Source: Uloborus plumipes (taxonomy: Eukaryota; Arthropoda; Arachnida; Araneae; Uloboridae). Taken from it: a stretch of 64,000 bases of DNA. This document shows, piece by piece, positions 1 through 15,000 of this stretch; the first letter of the stretch is position 1; each line of letters opens with the position of its first letter. The stretch is taken from assembly GCA_038373865.1 (NCBI GenBank), contig JAXGGA010004670.1:1-64000 (forward strand), in the 5' to 3' direction. The position numbers were made by a program, and so were the translations under genes. The notes under the pieces were generated by a model, which did no database searches, had not been told where the DNA came from, and saw only the letters and a program-made list of their open reading frames with translations.

Positions 1-3000
1 CGTTCTTTTTTTAAACATGTTTTACAAATCACAAAGGAACCAAGAAGGACCAAAGGATTTTTTCTATCAGGTCAGGCAAAATAACACAAAAAAAATCAAA
101 AAAAACAAGGAAAAAAAACCCACAAAGAACAGAGGGAACACCCTACAGGGAAAAACGGCAAAAAGCCCAAAAAGAAGAGAAAACAGAACACAGGAAAAAA
201 CAACCAACAACGGGCACCACAAAGTGAAATAAAGGCAACAACACCACAAGGGGGAAAAAAACTACAAGGGACGGAGGGTACACCACGGAACCACGGAGGG
301 GACGGGACCGAAAAAAACGCCACAAGAACAAAACAGTTGGGGAAACAAAGTTTTCTTTTTCAAAGAAAGCAACGTAAAATCCAAAAGGGGGTCTAATAAG
401 GAAAACTAGAAAAAAAACCACAACACAACGAACAAACACTAAAAACAAAACTAAAAACTAAAAAAGGACCCACCCAAAACGAAAATGGAAAAAAAACCCA
501 CAAGGAGAAACAAAAACACGGGGACAAAGGACAAGCGTTTTTTGTTTTTAAAAACGGGAAGGAAACGGAAAAAAGGAAAGGGGGGGAACAAAAGACAAAA
601 AGGAAACGAACAACAAAAGGGGCAAGGAAGGGGGGGACACTCACTAAAGGGGGGAACCAACACCAAAACAACAAATACCAGCAAAACGCCAGGGGGAACC
701 TCGAAAAAAACCCAACAACAACAGACCTCAAATTCCCGGGGCCCCCACACATCACGAACGAAAAACCACGGGGAAAATAAAAAGGAGGGGGACCCCAGCG
801 AGGCAAAAAAAAAATCAACCAACACACGGGGGGAACACAAAGCCAACACCAGGTCAGGGCCAAAAACAAAGGACAAGAGCACAAAAAAACGACACACCGG
901 GGGCCCAACCACGACACAATAAAAAGTGGTGACAAAATCAGGGACCAAAAAGGTTAACAAACAGACAAACAGCCAGGGAAGGAAAGCAACAACAAAAAAC
1001 AAGAACAGCCGAGCAACAAAAAGTAAAGCGGGGCGGAACAAAACCCAAACAAAAAACACAAAGGGGGGGGAAAAAACGGGCAAAAAACCAGCCCCGGGGA
1101 CAAATACGACAGGGCCAGGCAGGAAACAAAGGGGGTGTGGACGCAAGGAGGTACCCAACCATCGACTAACGAAAAAAAGAACCAACAAAACATCAACCAC
1201 CGGAGCGGAAAACCAACAACGGGGGCAAAGGGAAACCAAAAAAAAAACGGTATAAGAGCAGGTACGCTAAAGGCAAGGCGACGGGACGGGCAAGGGACAA
1301 AGGGGGCGAAACTAAATACACAAAACAAGAGGGAAACACACAAACAACCAGGGGACGCCGCACCCTCGTATTTCTGGAATAACCGCAGCCCCCAACCACA
1401 CAGGCACAGACAAAACAGCCGGCCAAACACACCACGGGGGCCAAGACAGGGGAGTAAAAAGCAACACAAAATAAACACCCTAAAAATAACAGGGGCCGAA
1501 AAAAAAGGGGGAAAGGTACCAACAAGAATACGGGAACCAAACAAAACACCAAAAAAACGGCCCACCAGAAGCCGGAACAAACACACAAACGCAACACACC
1601 AAGGGAAAACCCCCCCTACAACCCACCAAGGAAAAAAAGGTACAACGACGCACCCACACAAAAACAAAACGGGGAACAAAACAGCAAAAACGAACAACGG
1701 GGATAAACAAACCAAAAAGGGGGTACCGGCCAAGGCGAGGAAAGGGGCATAAAAAAAAACCGGGGGGAAACAAACCGAAAACCAAAACGCGGGAAAACCC
1801 CACAAAACCAACAGGGGAAAGTCAGCCGGGCCAGACCAGAACAAAAAACCACAAACAAAAAACAGCAGGTGTCTTAAAAACATAACACAGGGCCAAGGAA
1901 GACAAATACAAAGGGAACCACAATAGGAAAGAAAGAACACCAAAGGGCACAAGAAAAAAACAAACGAAAAAAAACAGGGGAAAACAGGTTCAAGTTCCAC
2001 AAAAAACCAGAAAAGAAGTGAACACAAAGAAAAGCACAAAAAAAGACGGGGAGAAAAGTTTTCACCAGCGGGGAAAAGCAGGAAGGGGCCACGGAACGGC
2101 GCAGCACGATAAAAACAAACGCGAACCCGAAGCCCTGAGGGCAAAAACAAAAAGGGAAAAAAAAAAAACAGGGGTCAAGTCTTACTAGGCACAAAAAAAC
2201 CAGGGCCCAAAAACAAGGGGCACCGGGAGGTGCGGGGACACGGTCTTTTTTTAACGTTTTTCTTTATTAAGGAAAGACACAAGGCCCAGAAGGGGGTTTT
2301 GTTTTTTCTTTTTTTTAATTCACAGGAAGAAACGGCCAGGAACAACAAGCCATAAGAAAGGAGGGCAAAAGGACGAGAACACAACAAACAAAACAGAAGG
2401 GGCAAACAAGAAAGCTAAAGGAAAACAGAACACCGACAACAAAAAACGAGAAAAACCGGCAAGGACACCCCCAAACAAACCAGGGGGACCCAAAAACAAA
2501 CGAAAAAAATCACGAAACAAAAGGGAAAAAAACAGGGAAGGCAACAAAAGGGGGAGGTAAAAAAAAGGAAGGAACACGACAAAATGGAAAAAAACCAAAA
2601 ACAAAAAGTTTTTAAATCAAACGGGGAGCACGGCAAAATCAACAAACCAAACACAAGAAAAAGACGATACACAAATCGCGGTGGGAAACACGGGTTTACT
2701 TGCCATAAAAAAAAAAACACCGACACACACCAAAAAAAGGGCAAAGAAACGAAAAACCCGAAACCGAATACAAAAAACAAAACGTTTTTTTAGCAACCCA
2801 AACCAAATAAAAAAAGCAAAAACACAAGTCTTGGTTACACAAGGAGGAGGAGTTTAAAAAACAAAAGACAAGAAAAAAACCAAAGTAAATCCAACGGGAA
2901 AAAAGGGGAGGAAAAAAGGACGACTCCGAACCAACCACTCCAGGAAAACGAAAAAGGGAAAACAGGGGGCAAGAAAGGAAACAGGAATCACAGGGGAGGG

Positions 3001-6000
3001 GGGCAAAAACCGGAGGGCAAACAAACACAACAGAATAGACACAAGAACCGTAAAACGGTTTGATACATAATCTTAAGGGTAAAAAAACAAAACCGCAAAA
3101 ACAACCCCAAACAAGGAACAAAATAGGAGACAAAAAAAAGGGAAAACGGGGACTGCGCGCAAACACCAAGGAAAAGAAACCAAACGGGCAAACACAACAC
3201 AAAAAAAAAAACATACATGAGGGAGGGGCACAAACGGGGAATGGATCAAAACACAAAAACACAAATAAAAACACCACAAAAGAACCAAGGCAAAGGCATA
3301 CGACCAAACATTAGGAAGAAACAAGGGGAGGAACAAGGGCTCAAGGGCCAAAAACCCGGCGGTAAACATAAGGCAAAAAGACCGAACACAAACGAAAACG
3401 GAAACCCGAAAAACCGGAAAACCAGGAACACAACAAACAAACCAGCGAAAAAATGGCACAACATTAAACATACCCATAACAACAACAAACGAAAAAGCGG
3501 GAAAAAGGGGACCAACCTCAACAAAGGGGGAACACAACAAAACAAGACCGGGGGGGGGGGCCAAAAACAAAAACAAACAAAAACACAAAAAAAAAAAACA
3601 CAAACAGAAAAAAAAAGCGGGAAAAAAACAAAAAAAAGAAAAAAGCAGGGGGGGGTCACCCACAAAAAAAGATAAGACCAAAACCAAAGATCACACAAAA
3701 AGGAGCAACGAAAAGGGGGAAACAAAACAGGGGTCCCGATGGCACAAACAAGGGGAAAAGTCAAACAACACAAAGGGGAAGTACAAAAGCAAACAAACGG
3801 CTCCCAAAAAAACCAGGGGCAAAAACCCAGGGGAAGGGGGAAAGAGGGGGGGCAAATCAACCAAAAAATAAAGAACGGGGAAAAGACAAAGGGCGAAGGG
3901 GGAAACAGGAAAAAACAAAAAAACAAGGGGAACAACAACAAAGAAAACAAAAAAAAAAAAAAACACAAAGGGGGGTTTAGCAAAGGTTTTAAGACAGAAA
4001 CAAAGCAAAAAAAAAAAAATGAAAAGGGCAAGGGGTTTTTTTAAACAAGTTATCGGTACAACGACAAAAATACCCGCGGGAACCCAAGGTTTCAGGGGTT
4101 GTAGGGGGGCAGAGGGCCAAGGGGAAAAACAACAGGGGCACACAAACAACAAAAAGGTTCGAAAGGGGTTTTTTGAGGGGGAAAAACCAATCATCACCAC
4201 AAACGTTTTTTTTTTACTAGTAACAACACGCGGAAACCCGAAACGGGGTTCCACGCACCAACAAGGGGCCACTCAGCAAAACAACCAAAAAATCGCCCCA
4301 CCAAGACAAACAAGTTTTTCCAGGGAGGGGGGAAAAGTGGGAGGGACAATAAAAAAAACCAACCGAGCAATCAAAACCAAGCGGAAAACAAAAACACAAA
4401 CCAGATTAGGGGACCCGGGCCGAAAAGGGGCACAAAAAAAACCACAAACGGGGAAAATACGACCCACGGGAGGGCGCACAGCCGACACAACAACCCAAAG
4501 AAACGGGGGACGAAAAAAAAACACACCAGGAAACGCAAATAAACAAAAACACAAAACAACACCCACAAGAGAAACGGGACAACCCGGGGGATACAACGGA
4601 CACACAAAAAAAAACAAAACAAAAACCATAAGAACCCAAAAGCAGGCCCCAAGCCACACAGGAGCCACACCACATACGGGAGAGGGCGACGCACAGTGGC
4701 AATCGACAAAAAACAGACACAATAAAAAAAAAACAAGCCAGGGGCAAAGGAGGGAACAAGGTTTTTTAAGAAAAAAGGGCGACAAGGGGCAAATAGGGCA
4801 AGGGGCGGACAAACACAAAACACAAACTACGCAAGGGGGGATCAACGAGGGAAAAGACACTGGGAAACACAGTATTAAAAACCCAGGACCAAAAACCCGG
4901 GTGGGTATTTTTTTTATTTTAAACGGAAAATCAAGAGGAAAAAGCGAACGGGGCGGGGAGGGGGGGGAAACAAAAAAAAAACCACAAAAAGGGCAAACAA
5001 ACAACAAAAGGGGACCGTATATGCAAAAACCAAACGCAAAACCCATACCCCACAACATAAAAAACCAAAACAACAGAAGAACACAAAGAGCAACACAAGG
5101 AAGGGGCCAAAGGAAAGGCCACAAGAAAAAACCCAAGAACCACCGAAACGGGAACGAAAGCAAAACAACGAACAGCAAATCATCCAGGGCCATACAAAAA
5201 TCTCACGGTTTACGAAAACACACCAACAAAAAACAATGGCACGTTTTATTTTTTATTTTTTGTTGTTTTAGCCAAAAGAGTTATTTTTTTCAGCGACTCA
5301 ATAAACAGCACGAAACGGGGAAGCCCCAACAGGAGGAACAAGTGTTATTTTCCGTAAAGGGTTTTTATTTTTTACACCCCAATGGGGCACCCACAAAAAA
5401 AAGGGAAACGGTCAGTTTTCAAAACAAAAAACTCACACAAACACGGGACACAAGCCAAACGCACACATAAAAAACCACAACACCTTACACACGAGGACCT
5501 CACAAGACAACAGGCAAAAAAAAAACGCCCCCAAATGGCGCCAAAAACGAACCCACAGACCCACCGAACACCAAGCACCACCAGCAGACAAAAAACAGGA
5601 AAGGGCAAGAAGGGAAATAACCTAAACACATCCACGGGGGCCACACCGGCCCCAAGGACAAATACAAACCAAAACAAACAGGCCCCAGTAAACCGTTTTT
5701 TTTATCCCACCCCCGCAACGGACGACACGGCGGGCACCGGGGGGAAGAGGACACACCCCCAACAAAAGGCCACGTTTTTACACACGGGACACACACCGTT
5801 TATATTTTTTTATTATTCCCCAACACACAAGGGGCGCAAACAGACTCAAACCCCCCGAAAAAAAAAAGCCCAAAAGTTTTTTTTTAACAAAAAAAACAAA
5901 GGGGGGCACATCGAACGAACGGCTAGCGGCCAAAAGGATAAAATCCACAACGGACAACAAGGGGCACCGGCTACAAGGGCAGAAAACCGAAAAAAAAAAA

Positions 6001-9000
6001 AACTACACCCAACAAACTAAAACCAGGACCCACAAACAGGCAACACCCACCAAAAACAATCGCCCCCAAGGCTAAACACCAAAAAAGTAAAAAAGACCCA
6101 ACAACACAAACACCAAGGCCAGGCGGCCAAACCCCCCAACGGTGCAAACCACAAGGGGTGGCGACACCAATAAACATGCAAAACCACAAGCGGGGGAAAC
6201 ACAGCAAAGGGGTTACACTAACAAAACGGCAACAACACACAAAAACAACAACAGGTTTAAGGCCAAAAACATATAAAAGGGGGGAACCACCAAAAAGGAA
6301 GCAACGGGGGGGCCAGAACCACAAAACAAAACAAAACCAAACAAAAAAAGTTTTTATACAAGGATAGGGTGGAAGATCAAGAGGCATAAAAGAAAAAAAG
6401 GGGGGGTTTTACAAAAACGGGGGGGCACGACCGAACCAGGGCACACAAAAAGGGCAAGGGGGGAACAAACAAGCGTTTTTTTTTTTTTTAACAAGGCAAA
6501 ACAAAAAGGAGCAACACCAAACAACAAAAAGCGGAGAACAAGGAAACCAAAAGAACCAACCCAACAGGCAAACAACAATAACCCGGACAACAAAGACGAC
6601 AGCCAAAAAAACCACACACAACCGATAAGGTCAGCAAACCAACGACGCGCTCAGGAAGAGAACTAAAACACAAGAAAAAAACAGGAAGGGATAAAAACAC
6701 ACACAGGAAGGGAAACGGGGGGAACTCCACAAACAGAACCAAAAACAATAACGGGGCACAAACTCAAACAGGGGAACAAACGGAAAAAAAAACCCCAACC
6801 AGCACAAACCCCGGGACAGGAAAACAAAAGGAAGGACCCCGATTAAAAAAAGGGGGAGGCAAGGGCGGACCACAGCAAACTAAAGGACCCACAAAACGAA
6901 GGGAAAAACACAAGGGGAAAGAAAACACAAACAAAACAAAAAACAAAAAGACGGGAACTACAAACACACACAGCCAAAAAGATGAAAAAAAAAAAGGGGG
7001 GCCAGCCACGGACCACCCCAAGGACAACACCTGTATTTTTTTTTTTTTTCAGACCAAGACAAGCACCAGGGAGGCCCGATCACACAACCAACGGCACCCA
7101 AAAGAAAACCCAGGGAAACCCTACGGCGGCCAAAAACGGCGCGCCAACCAAAAAAAAGGAGAACCAAACAACAAAAAAAAAACAAAAAGAGGAAAACACA
7201 ACAGGGGGGGGCAGGAACAGGGACTAACCAGGAAGGGAGAAAATACCAAAACTGGAAAGCTGGGGCAGCAGACACAGGGGACAAACAAACGGAAAGAGGC
7301 CCGGGGACAACGGGGTGGAAACGAAGACGGGCCAACCTGGGGGACCAGGGGCAGCCCATAAGCACACAACCGGGACGAAGAAAAAAAAAAAACATAGGAG
7401 GGCCAAACAGTAGGGACAACCAGGGAACAGGCACGGCAAAGGGGGGGGACCAACGACCAACCCCTACGACACAAACAGCAAACCGGGACAGAACCAAGGC
7501 ACAGGCCGGAGACACGCACAACAAAACGGGGGCAACCCACACCGGAAGAAAATAAACAGGAGGGAACAAGGGGGAAACAAAATAAAATAACCAAGAACAA
7601 AAAGGGCAACCACAAGACCTAGAAAGGGGGGCAAAAGGAACATTAACCAGCCCAAGAAAAGCAGCACGAAAAACGGGACAAACCAAATAAAAAACCAATC
7701 TGGACAAAGCCAAGAAGGTGAAACCACATCACCAACAACACGAAGGGGGGAGCGGAAACACACCAGGGCCGGGGGCAAAAAGGAACCAAAAAAAGGGGGG
7801 AACCCAAGGGGGGTACTTTTTTTTTTAGGAAAAAAGGACACCCCAGGGGAGGGGGACAACAACCCACAGCCTAACTACCCCAAGAAAGGGGCACCCGAAA
7901 ATGGGCCACCCCCACAGCAACAACTAGGAAAACAGGGGGGACTACAAACCAAACAAACCACAACAAAGGCACAAGCCGAAAAAGAACAAGAAGGGGGAAG
8001 GCCAAACCAGGAAGACAGGTCACCAAAACGGGGGAAGCATTAAAAGTTATTTTTTTTTTTTTTCTTTGTTTTTTTTTTAAAACAAAAAAAAGAACCAAGG
8101 GAACACGCCACACGGAAACCACAACCAAAACGACAAAACGGGACAAAACAGTAAAACAACACTCAAAAGCCAAACAACACCCACCAGGTAAAAACAAAAA
8201 AGAGGGGGAAAACCAACAAAGGAAGGACAAAAACAAACAACCCCCGACCAAACCAACAAAACACAACACCAACCGAAACAAGTACGGACCAACAAAAACC
8301 AAGGAGGGGGGGGGCAGGGGGGAACAACGCACACGCAAAAAGTTTTATGTTTTTTTTTTTCTATTTTTCCAAACAGGCAAAACACGGGGGGGAAACAAGG
8401 GAAAAAAGTATTAGACCGACAAAAAACCAGGGGAGGCCAACCAAGACAACAAAACAAAAAGCAAATAACAAACAAAATAACAAGGAGAAAGGAACAACGA
8501 CCAACAAGGAGAACAAAATAAACCAACCATCACCCCAAACAAGGAAAAAACAAACCAGGCAAAAACAAGGCATAAAAAAACACAACGGCAAACAGGGCAA
8601 CTGGAAGCAACGGGGGCACAAAACCAAAGCGGGACCGGGGGGGCCCAACAACAAAAAAAGGAAAAATAAAGAACAATGGGGGAAACAACAACCCGCCAAA
8701 CAAAGTTGAAGGAAGAGGAGGGAAAACACAAACACCCCCCCAAACACAAGGGAAAGGCAAGGGGCAAACCCACAAAAGACAACAGGGCAACCAGGGGCAG
8801 AACAAGCGCGAAAAACACAACAACAAAGATCGTAATATCAAACAAATAAGGGACGGTGAACAAGGGGGAGAAAAAAAAACCCAATAGGGACGGGAACACA
8901 AAAGGAGGGGGGGCACAACCCAGGCGCACGAACAAATAGAACTCGGAAAGTTGTTTTTTTTAAGAGGGACGAGGTTGCAGGACACAAAACAAAAGGGCTG

Positions 9001-12000
9001 GAAATCCAAAACCACTAAAGAAAGGCGACAGACCACCACCAGACAGGCAACACCAACCACGGGAAGGGGAACACAAAAAAAGAACAACAAGTTTATTTTA
9101 ACAACAACAGGAAACCCACAAGAAGGGGGGGAGGTCACAACTAACACAAAACCAAGGGGGCTAAAACAGAAAGCACGAGGGGGTGACAAATAAAAAACAG
9201 AAGGGAACATACGCACAAGCCAAGTATTTCAAAGGAAAGCAACAAACCAAAAGCAAGAAACAACGGGGGGGGTTTTTCAACGCACGTACGCCCAAGTTTT
9301 TAATCCATCAGGACACACTCGACGAGGGCCCCCATAAAAGACACAAGAACACACGCTCCCTAGTGGGCGGGAAAACAGGGGGAACACCACACCACCCACA
9401 GGGAAGGACGGGACCACTAAGCCAAACCACCGATGGCAAGACCACACAAACAGGACAACACAGCCGAATAAAACCAGGCAACGAAACAGCCACCAAACAC
9501 AAAAAAACACAAAGCGGCAACTCCAAGAAACAGGGAAAAGCAAAAGACGCGTTCGAACCGAATAACAGCGACCAACGCACATCACCGCCAGAGAACGACC
9601 GAAGGGACCAAAGCACAACCAATAAAAAGAACCAACACACACACTACAAGACGGGACACCAGAACCAAGAAAGGCGAAGGAACCAAAACCGAGAAACGGG
9701 GCAACGGGAAGGAAGGGGGGGAAAACAAAAACACTACAGGAGGGGGGAAACACCAAAACAAAGGGGAAACACCACGTCACAACCCCCAAAACCAAACACA
9801 CACCAACAAGCGCACGAAAAAAGGACCAAAAACAACGGAAAACCACCCGGTTTTTATAAGCCAGACCTAGCAACGGAAACCACCACACAGGCCACAGGAC
9901 AATGAAACACCGAACAACAAGGGGGAAAGGACAAAAACCAAAAAACACGCAATAAAACAATACAAAGGAGACCAGGACCAGGGGGGACTCCAAGGCAAAA
10001 AGGAAAAAAAAACAAACCAAAAAAACAAAAAAAGGGTTTTAGCAGGTTCACCACAACAAGCAAACACACAAAGGATAAGTTATTGAAAGCAACAAATAAA
10101 AAAGGGACAACCAAAAAGACAACGGAAACCAAAGGGAAACAACGGGAGGTTGTTTACAAACGGGCAAACACGCGTTTTTTTTTACACGAGGAGGACCAGG
10201 AACACAACCCAAACAAGCAAACAGGAAAACCGTGCAACAAAATCTAGGGCGAGATCAGACACACACACGGAAAAGAAAAGAACCACCGGACATAACCAAC
10301 AAAAGGCAACGGAGGGAAAAAACAAGGCACAGCACGAGGGGCAACCAAAAAAACACGGGAAACGTTCCAACCAACAACAGGGGGCACAAACCCACACAAA
10401 AAAACAGAAGGCAAAGCACACACCACAAGTGACAAGGGGGAAGGCGATTCCACAACCCCCCACCGTGCAAGGGAAGGACGAAAAAGTTCACAAAAAAAAA
10501 ACGGACAAACATAAAGAAAACTGGACAAAAGAAAGGGGGCTTTTTCTTTTGAAGGGCAGAAAAAAACGAAACTAAAAAATACCGGGGGACAAAACAAAAA
10601 CCAACCAAAAAAAGAACCAACCAAAAGAAGCAAGGCACCAAAAAAAAAAAACCTAAAAAAGGAGGGCAACAATACAAAGGTTTAGAAGGGGGAGACAAGC
10701 AACCCAACAACGGTCTCTTCTTAATAGAACAAGGGACAAAAAAAGGAGGACGGGACAACAGACACACACAAAATACAAAACAACAACAAAAAAAGCAAAA
10801 CACAAAAGACAGACAACAGGAAAAGGTATTTTCACCCAAAAAGTTTTTTCCCAAACCAAACAGAGAAGGTTTTTTTTTTTTTTACACAAACAGGGACACA
10901 AACCAAACGGGGGGAGGGGGGGGAAAAAACAGCGTTTTTTTTTTTTATTTAGTTAAAAGGAAACGAGAAAACAACAACGCAACAAATGACACTAAAGTTT
11001 TTCTTTTGGAAAAGGGCGAAAAACACAGACCAAAACACAACCAGCAAAACGCAGGAAAAACAAAATAACGAAAAGAAGGGACCTCCAGGGGGAACCCGAA
11101 AAAAAAAACAAACAGTTTTTAATTTTCTCAAGAAGGGGTTTTAAGCCAAAAAAGGAAGATAAACCAACCGGGCACTGGGGGCAAAAACCACAATGCCACG
11201 ACGGTTTACCGCCACACAGGGGCCGAAACACGGAAACAACCTGCAACACAAACCACAAAAACAAGCAAAAGGCAACGAAAGGGGGCAATAAAAAAACACA
11301 AAACAAGGCACAAACAAGAAAAAACAGAAAAGCTACCGGCTAAACAAACAAAGAAAAATGAACGCGTGAGGGACATAAAGAGCAAAAAGACGGGGAGAAA
11401 GGAAGGGGAAAAGGACAAAAAAAAACATCTGGACACCGGGGGCAAAACACAAGGAATAAAAAAAAGGTTTTTTATTCTTTTTTAACAATCAGGGACGGGG
11501 GGACACGGGCGACCAAACACAAGACAAAACAACAAAACAAACCACAAAACCACAGGAAGGGTGTGGGGGCCCCAAACAAAAAAGGGGCAAAAAAACATAA
11601 AAGGTTTTTAGGAACCAAACAAAACCAACAAGCACAAAGGGGGACCCGAAAAAAACAAGGGGGGGACACGAAAAGAAACATCACACACACACCCAAAGAT
11701 AACCAAATCCAACACCAAAGGACCCTAGGACGGGCCACCTAACCACACAGGAAAACAACAACCCAGCACAGCAGGAAAAAAGAAGGGCAGAAAAAGGACA
11801 TACGGCCAAGCACAAGGAACCAGACAAGGCCCCCGGGGACTCCCAACAACGAACACAGGCAAAAAAGAACACCGGGCAGTTTTTTACAAAGGGGAACCTA
11901 ACGGGACCAAAGGACCCAGACTGCCACCAAACAAAATGAACCTGGGAACAAATACAAGTTTAACAACAAATAAAGGACCGAGAAAAACAAAAAAGGGGGA

Positions 12001-15000
12001 ACAGCTTTTACACCCCACAAACGGGAAAAAACAACAAAAAACAAATGAAACAAAACAAAAGCCAAAAAACGACCCAACAAACAGCAAAAGCAGAAGGAAT
12101 CCACAAACCACCAAACAAATTCAACAACCAGGGGAAGCAACGAAACACAAGACCAGGGCAAAAAAGGGCAAAAAAAAAGGGGGAAAAAAAAAAAGCGGGC
12201 AGGGGGGGGGACACGGCCCGTTATAGCAAAAGGAAAACCACCGGCCTCCACAACCAAGGGCCCACAAAAGGGGGGGGACCCACAGTTTTTATTTAACGCC
12301 AAGGGACCCCAAAGGGGAAAAAACACCAAAAAAACAACACACCGAAACAAAGCATAAAAGCGCCAGGGGGCAAAAGGGGTCCAACAACCGAAAGGAACAC
12401 ACGCTCAAGGAAAAACAGCAAAACACCCAAACACACACAGGAACAACAAAAAAACATCATACGGGAGCCCCACCACACCCAACCCAACCAGCCCCAGGGA
12501 CAACACAAAAAAAACACCAAAAGCCAGGGTTTCTTTATATTTTTTTAGAAACAGGGAACGACAAATGGGAACCAACACACAGGGCAAAAAGGGGGAATAG
12601 AAAGGAAAAAGGTAAACCACGCAACAACACACCAAAAAAAACCCAGCAGGGGGGGGAAGGGAAACCCACTACAACGGGCACAACCGGGGCAGAAAACAAC
12701 CAAAAAAAACAAAGAGGCGAAAACAAAAAAAAACCCACAGTGGCGGGGCCGGACCAAGCACACAAAAAAAAAACACAACAACCCCCCGAAATGGGGCTCT
12801 CAGGGGGGAACAACCACAAACAGGAGCACAAAAACAAAAAACGGGGCAACACAATGGCAAAGGCTTACTGTTTGAAAAACAAAAGGGACGCAAAAAAGGG
12901 TTTTTTAAAAAAATCAGGGACAGCGGAGCACGGAAAGCAAAGCAAAAAAAACCAGACACACCAACAAGGGAAGAAAACGGAACAGGACACACACCAAAAA
13001 ATCAAAAAAAAAGGGGACACAAAAGCAGGAGCGGGACGTTTTTATAGGGACCAGAAATTACAACGTCATAACAACAAGGGGGCCCCATAAAAACAACAAA
13101 AAAAAAAACAAGCAAAAACAAACAAATACAACAAAAAAAAGGGACCGCAACAACAAAAACGGGGGGACGGATCGGCACGGAGCACCCACAAAAAAAAACA
13201 AAGGAAAAAAACAACTATTACAAACAAAACCAAAACACAAAAAAAAAAAAGGAGGAAAAACAAAGTAAACAAAACAAAAAGAAGTTTTTTTAACCACAAA
13301 GGCAAAAAAAAAGGCAGGGCAGAGCAACGGGAAATAAAGGGGGGAAAAGGCGCCCACAAAAAACTCGACAGAAAAAACACGCAGGCACCAAGGACTAAAC
13401 CAACCAAAAATACGTTATTTGCAAGGCGGGGCGGGCCAGGGCATGAACACACAAAATCACCTAACCGAGAAAGGGCAACAGGGAAAGCAAAAAGATAAAG
13501 GCAAACCCACCTAAGGAAAAACGGGGCCGGGGAAGAGGCAGGAAAAAGGAGGGGGAAGGAAAAGAAAAACATCAAACAAAACCAAGCGGGCGTACCACGC
13601 GGAAACCAAACCTACCGGAAACAAAACAGGTTACAAAAGGGAGAAACACAACGAACAACACAAAACAACGAAGGTATTTTTTTTTAAAAATAACACCAAA
13701 AAAAGGGCAAAACACAGCAAAAAAGGGAAAAAAAGTATTTGCAAACCAGGACAACTACGGCAAACCAAAGGAACGGGGAAGGACAAAGGAACCGCGACAA
13801 GAAAAAACAAAGGAAGTTAAGAAACGTGTTATAAAGAACCAACCACAAAACAAGCAGCAGAAAACAACGAATTACAAAGGCAAAAAATAACAAACAAAGA
13901 AGGAAAAAGAAAAACTACAGAAAAACCCGGGGCAACCAGGGGGCGGCAAACAACAGAACTAGACAGAAAACAACAAAAACGAAAAACCACGAAACAACCA
14001 GGCCGGGGCAAACACCGGAAGGGAAAAGAAGACAAAAAAGAGAAACGGCGCAAAAAAGAAACAACCCCCGGCGGAGGGGAGGGAATAAAAGGGGGAAAAC
14101 AAAACGGAAAAAAAACCAAGGGGACAAAACACACAAAAAAAAAAAAAGAAGAAAAGGCCCAAACAAAAAACAAAAACAAAACACAAAAATCCCAACGACA
14201 AAAAACAGAAAACCCCACAAAAACACCAAACCCAAAGGAAAAAAAAAAAAACAGGGGCACAGGCACACCAAACAAGGGGAACTGGGAACAAAAAGGAAAA
14301 ACAAAATACGGAAAACATGAAAGAACAAAAAGCAAGGGAGGGGTGGAAACAATTAACGGGGGGTACACCGAAAGTCCGAAAAAAAAACAAAAGGGGGCAA
14401 AGGGGGCACAAAACAAACACACGGGGCCAAAAACAACCGAACAAAAAACCAACAACAGGGGCGCGGAGTAAAAAAAAAGAAAAAAGGGGGAAACAACACT
14501 ACAAACAACATCAAAGACAAAAAAACAACAAAGGAGCAAAAATAAAAGGGGAACAAAGGGACAACACAAAGAAGCAGAGGGGGACACAAAAAACACAAAA
14601 AAAAGGAAAGGGCAAAAGGCAAAGAAAACAAAACAAAAAACAGGGCAAAAAAAAAAAAAGGTAGAGGGAAACAACCGCAAAACGGCGAACACACACTACA
14701 AGAACAAAGACCAAAACAAAAAACAGTTTTGACATGGGGGCCCGGCAACCCCCCAAAAACAAGGAGAAAAAAACCACAACAAACGAAAAAAAAACAAAAG
14801 AAACCCCCACACGAATAACGAAACACACGAAAAAACAAAAACCCAAACAAAAAAAACAGGGTGAACAAAACCAACAAGGTAGGCAGGGGGCCACCAAAGG
14901 AGTTTTTTTCAACACACAAAAACCCACACAAAAAAACCGGGAAAACAGAAACACAAAGAAAGGGTTTTTTAAAACAGGGAAGGGCAAAAATAAAACAAAC

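Noticed and set aside
954..2150. 398-codon minus-strand frame resembling a multi-pass membrane protein
   Set aside because: The hydrophobicity follows directly from T-rich codons on the minus strand of the skewed block. The same appearance recurs across the whole 32 kb.
4019..5470. 483-codon open frame on plus, and similar long frames on both strands across 1-32,520
   Set aside because: The frames come from lack of T, which removes stop codons on plus and most complements of stop codons on minus. Composition is only Lys/Asn/Thr/Gln/Gly-like, or Phe/Leu/Pro/Val/Cys-like on minus. There are no domains, no periodicity and frames overlap on both strands.
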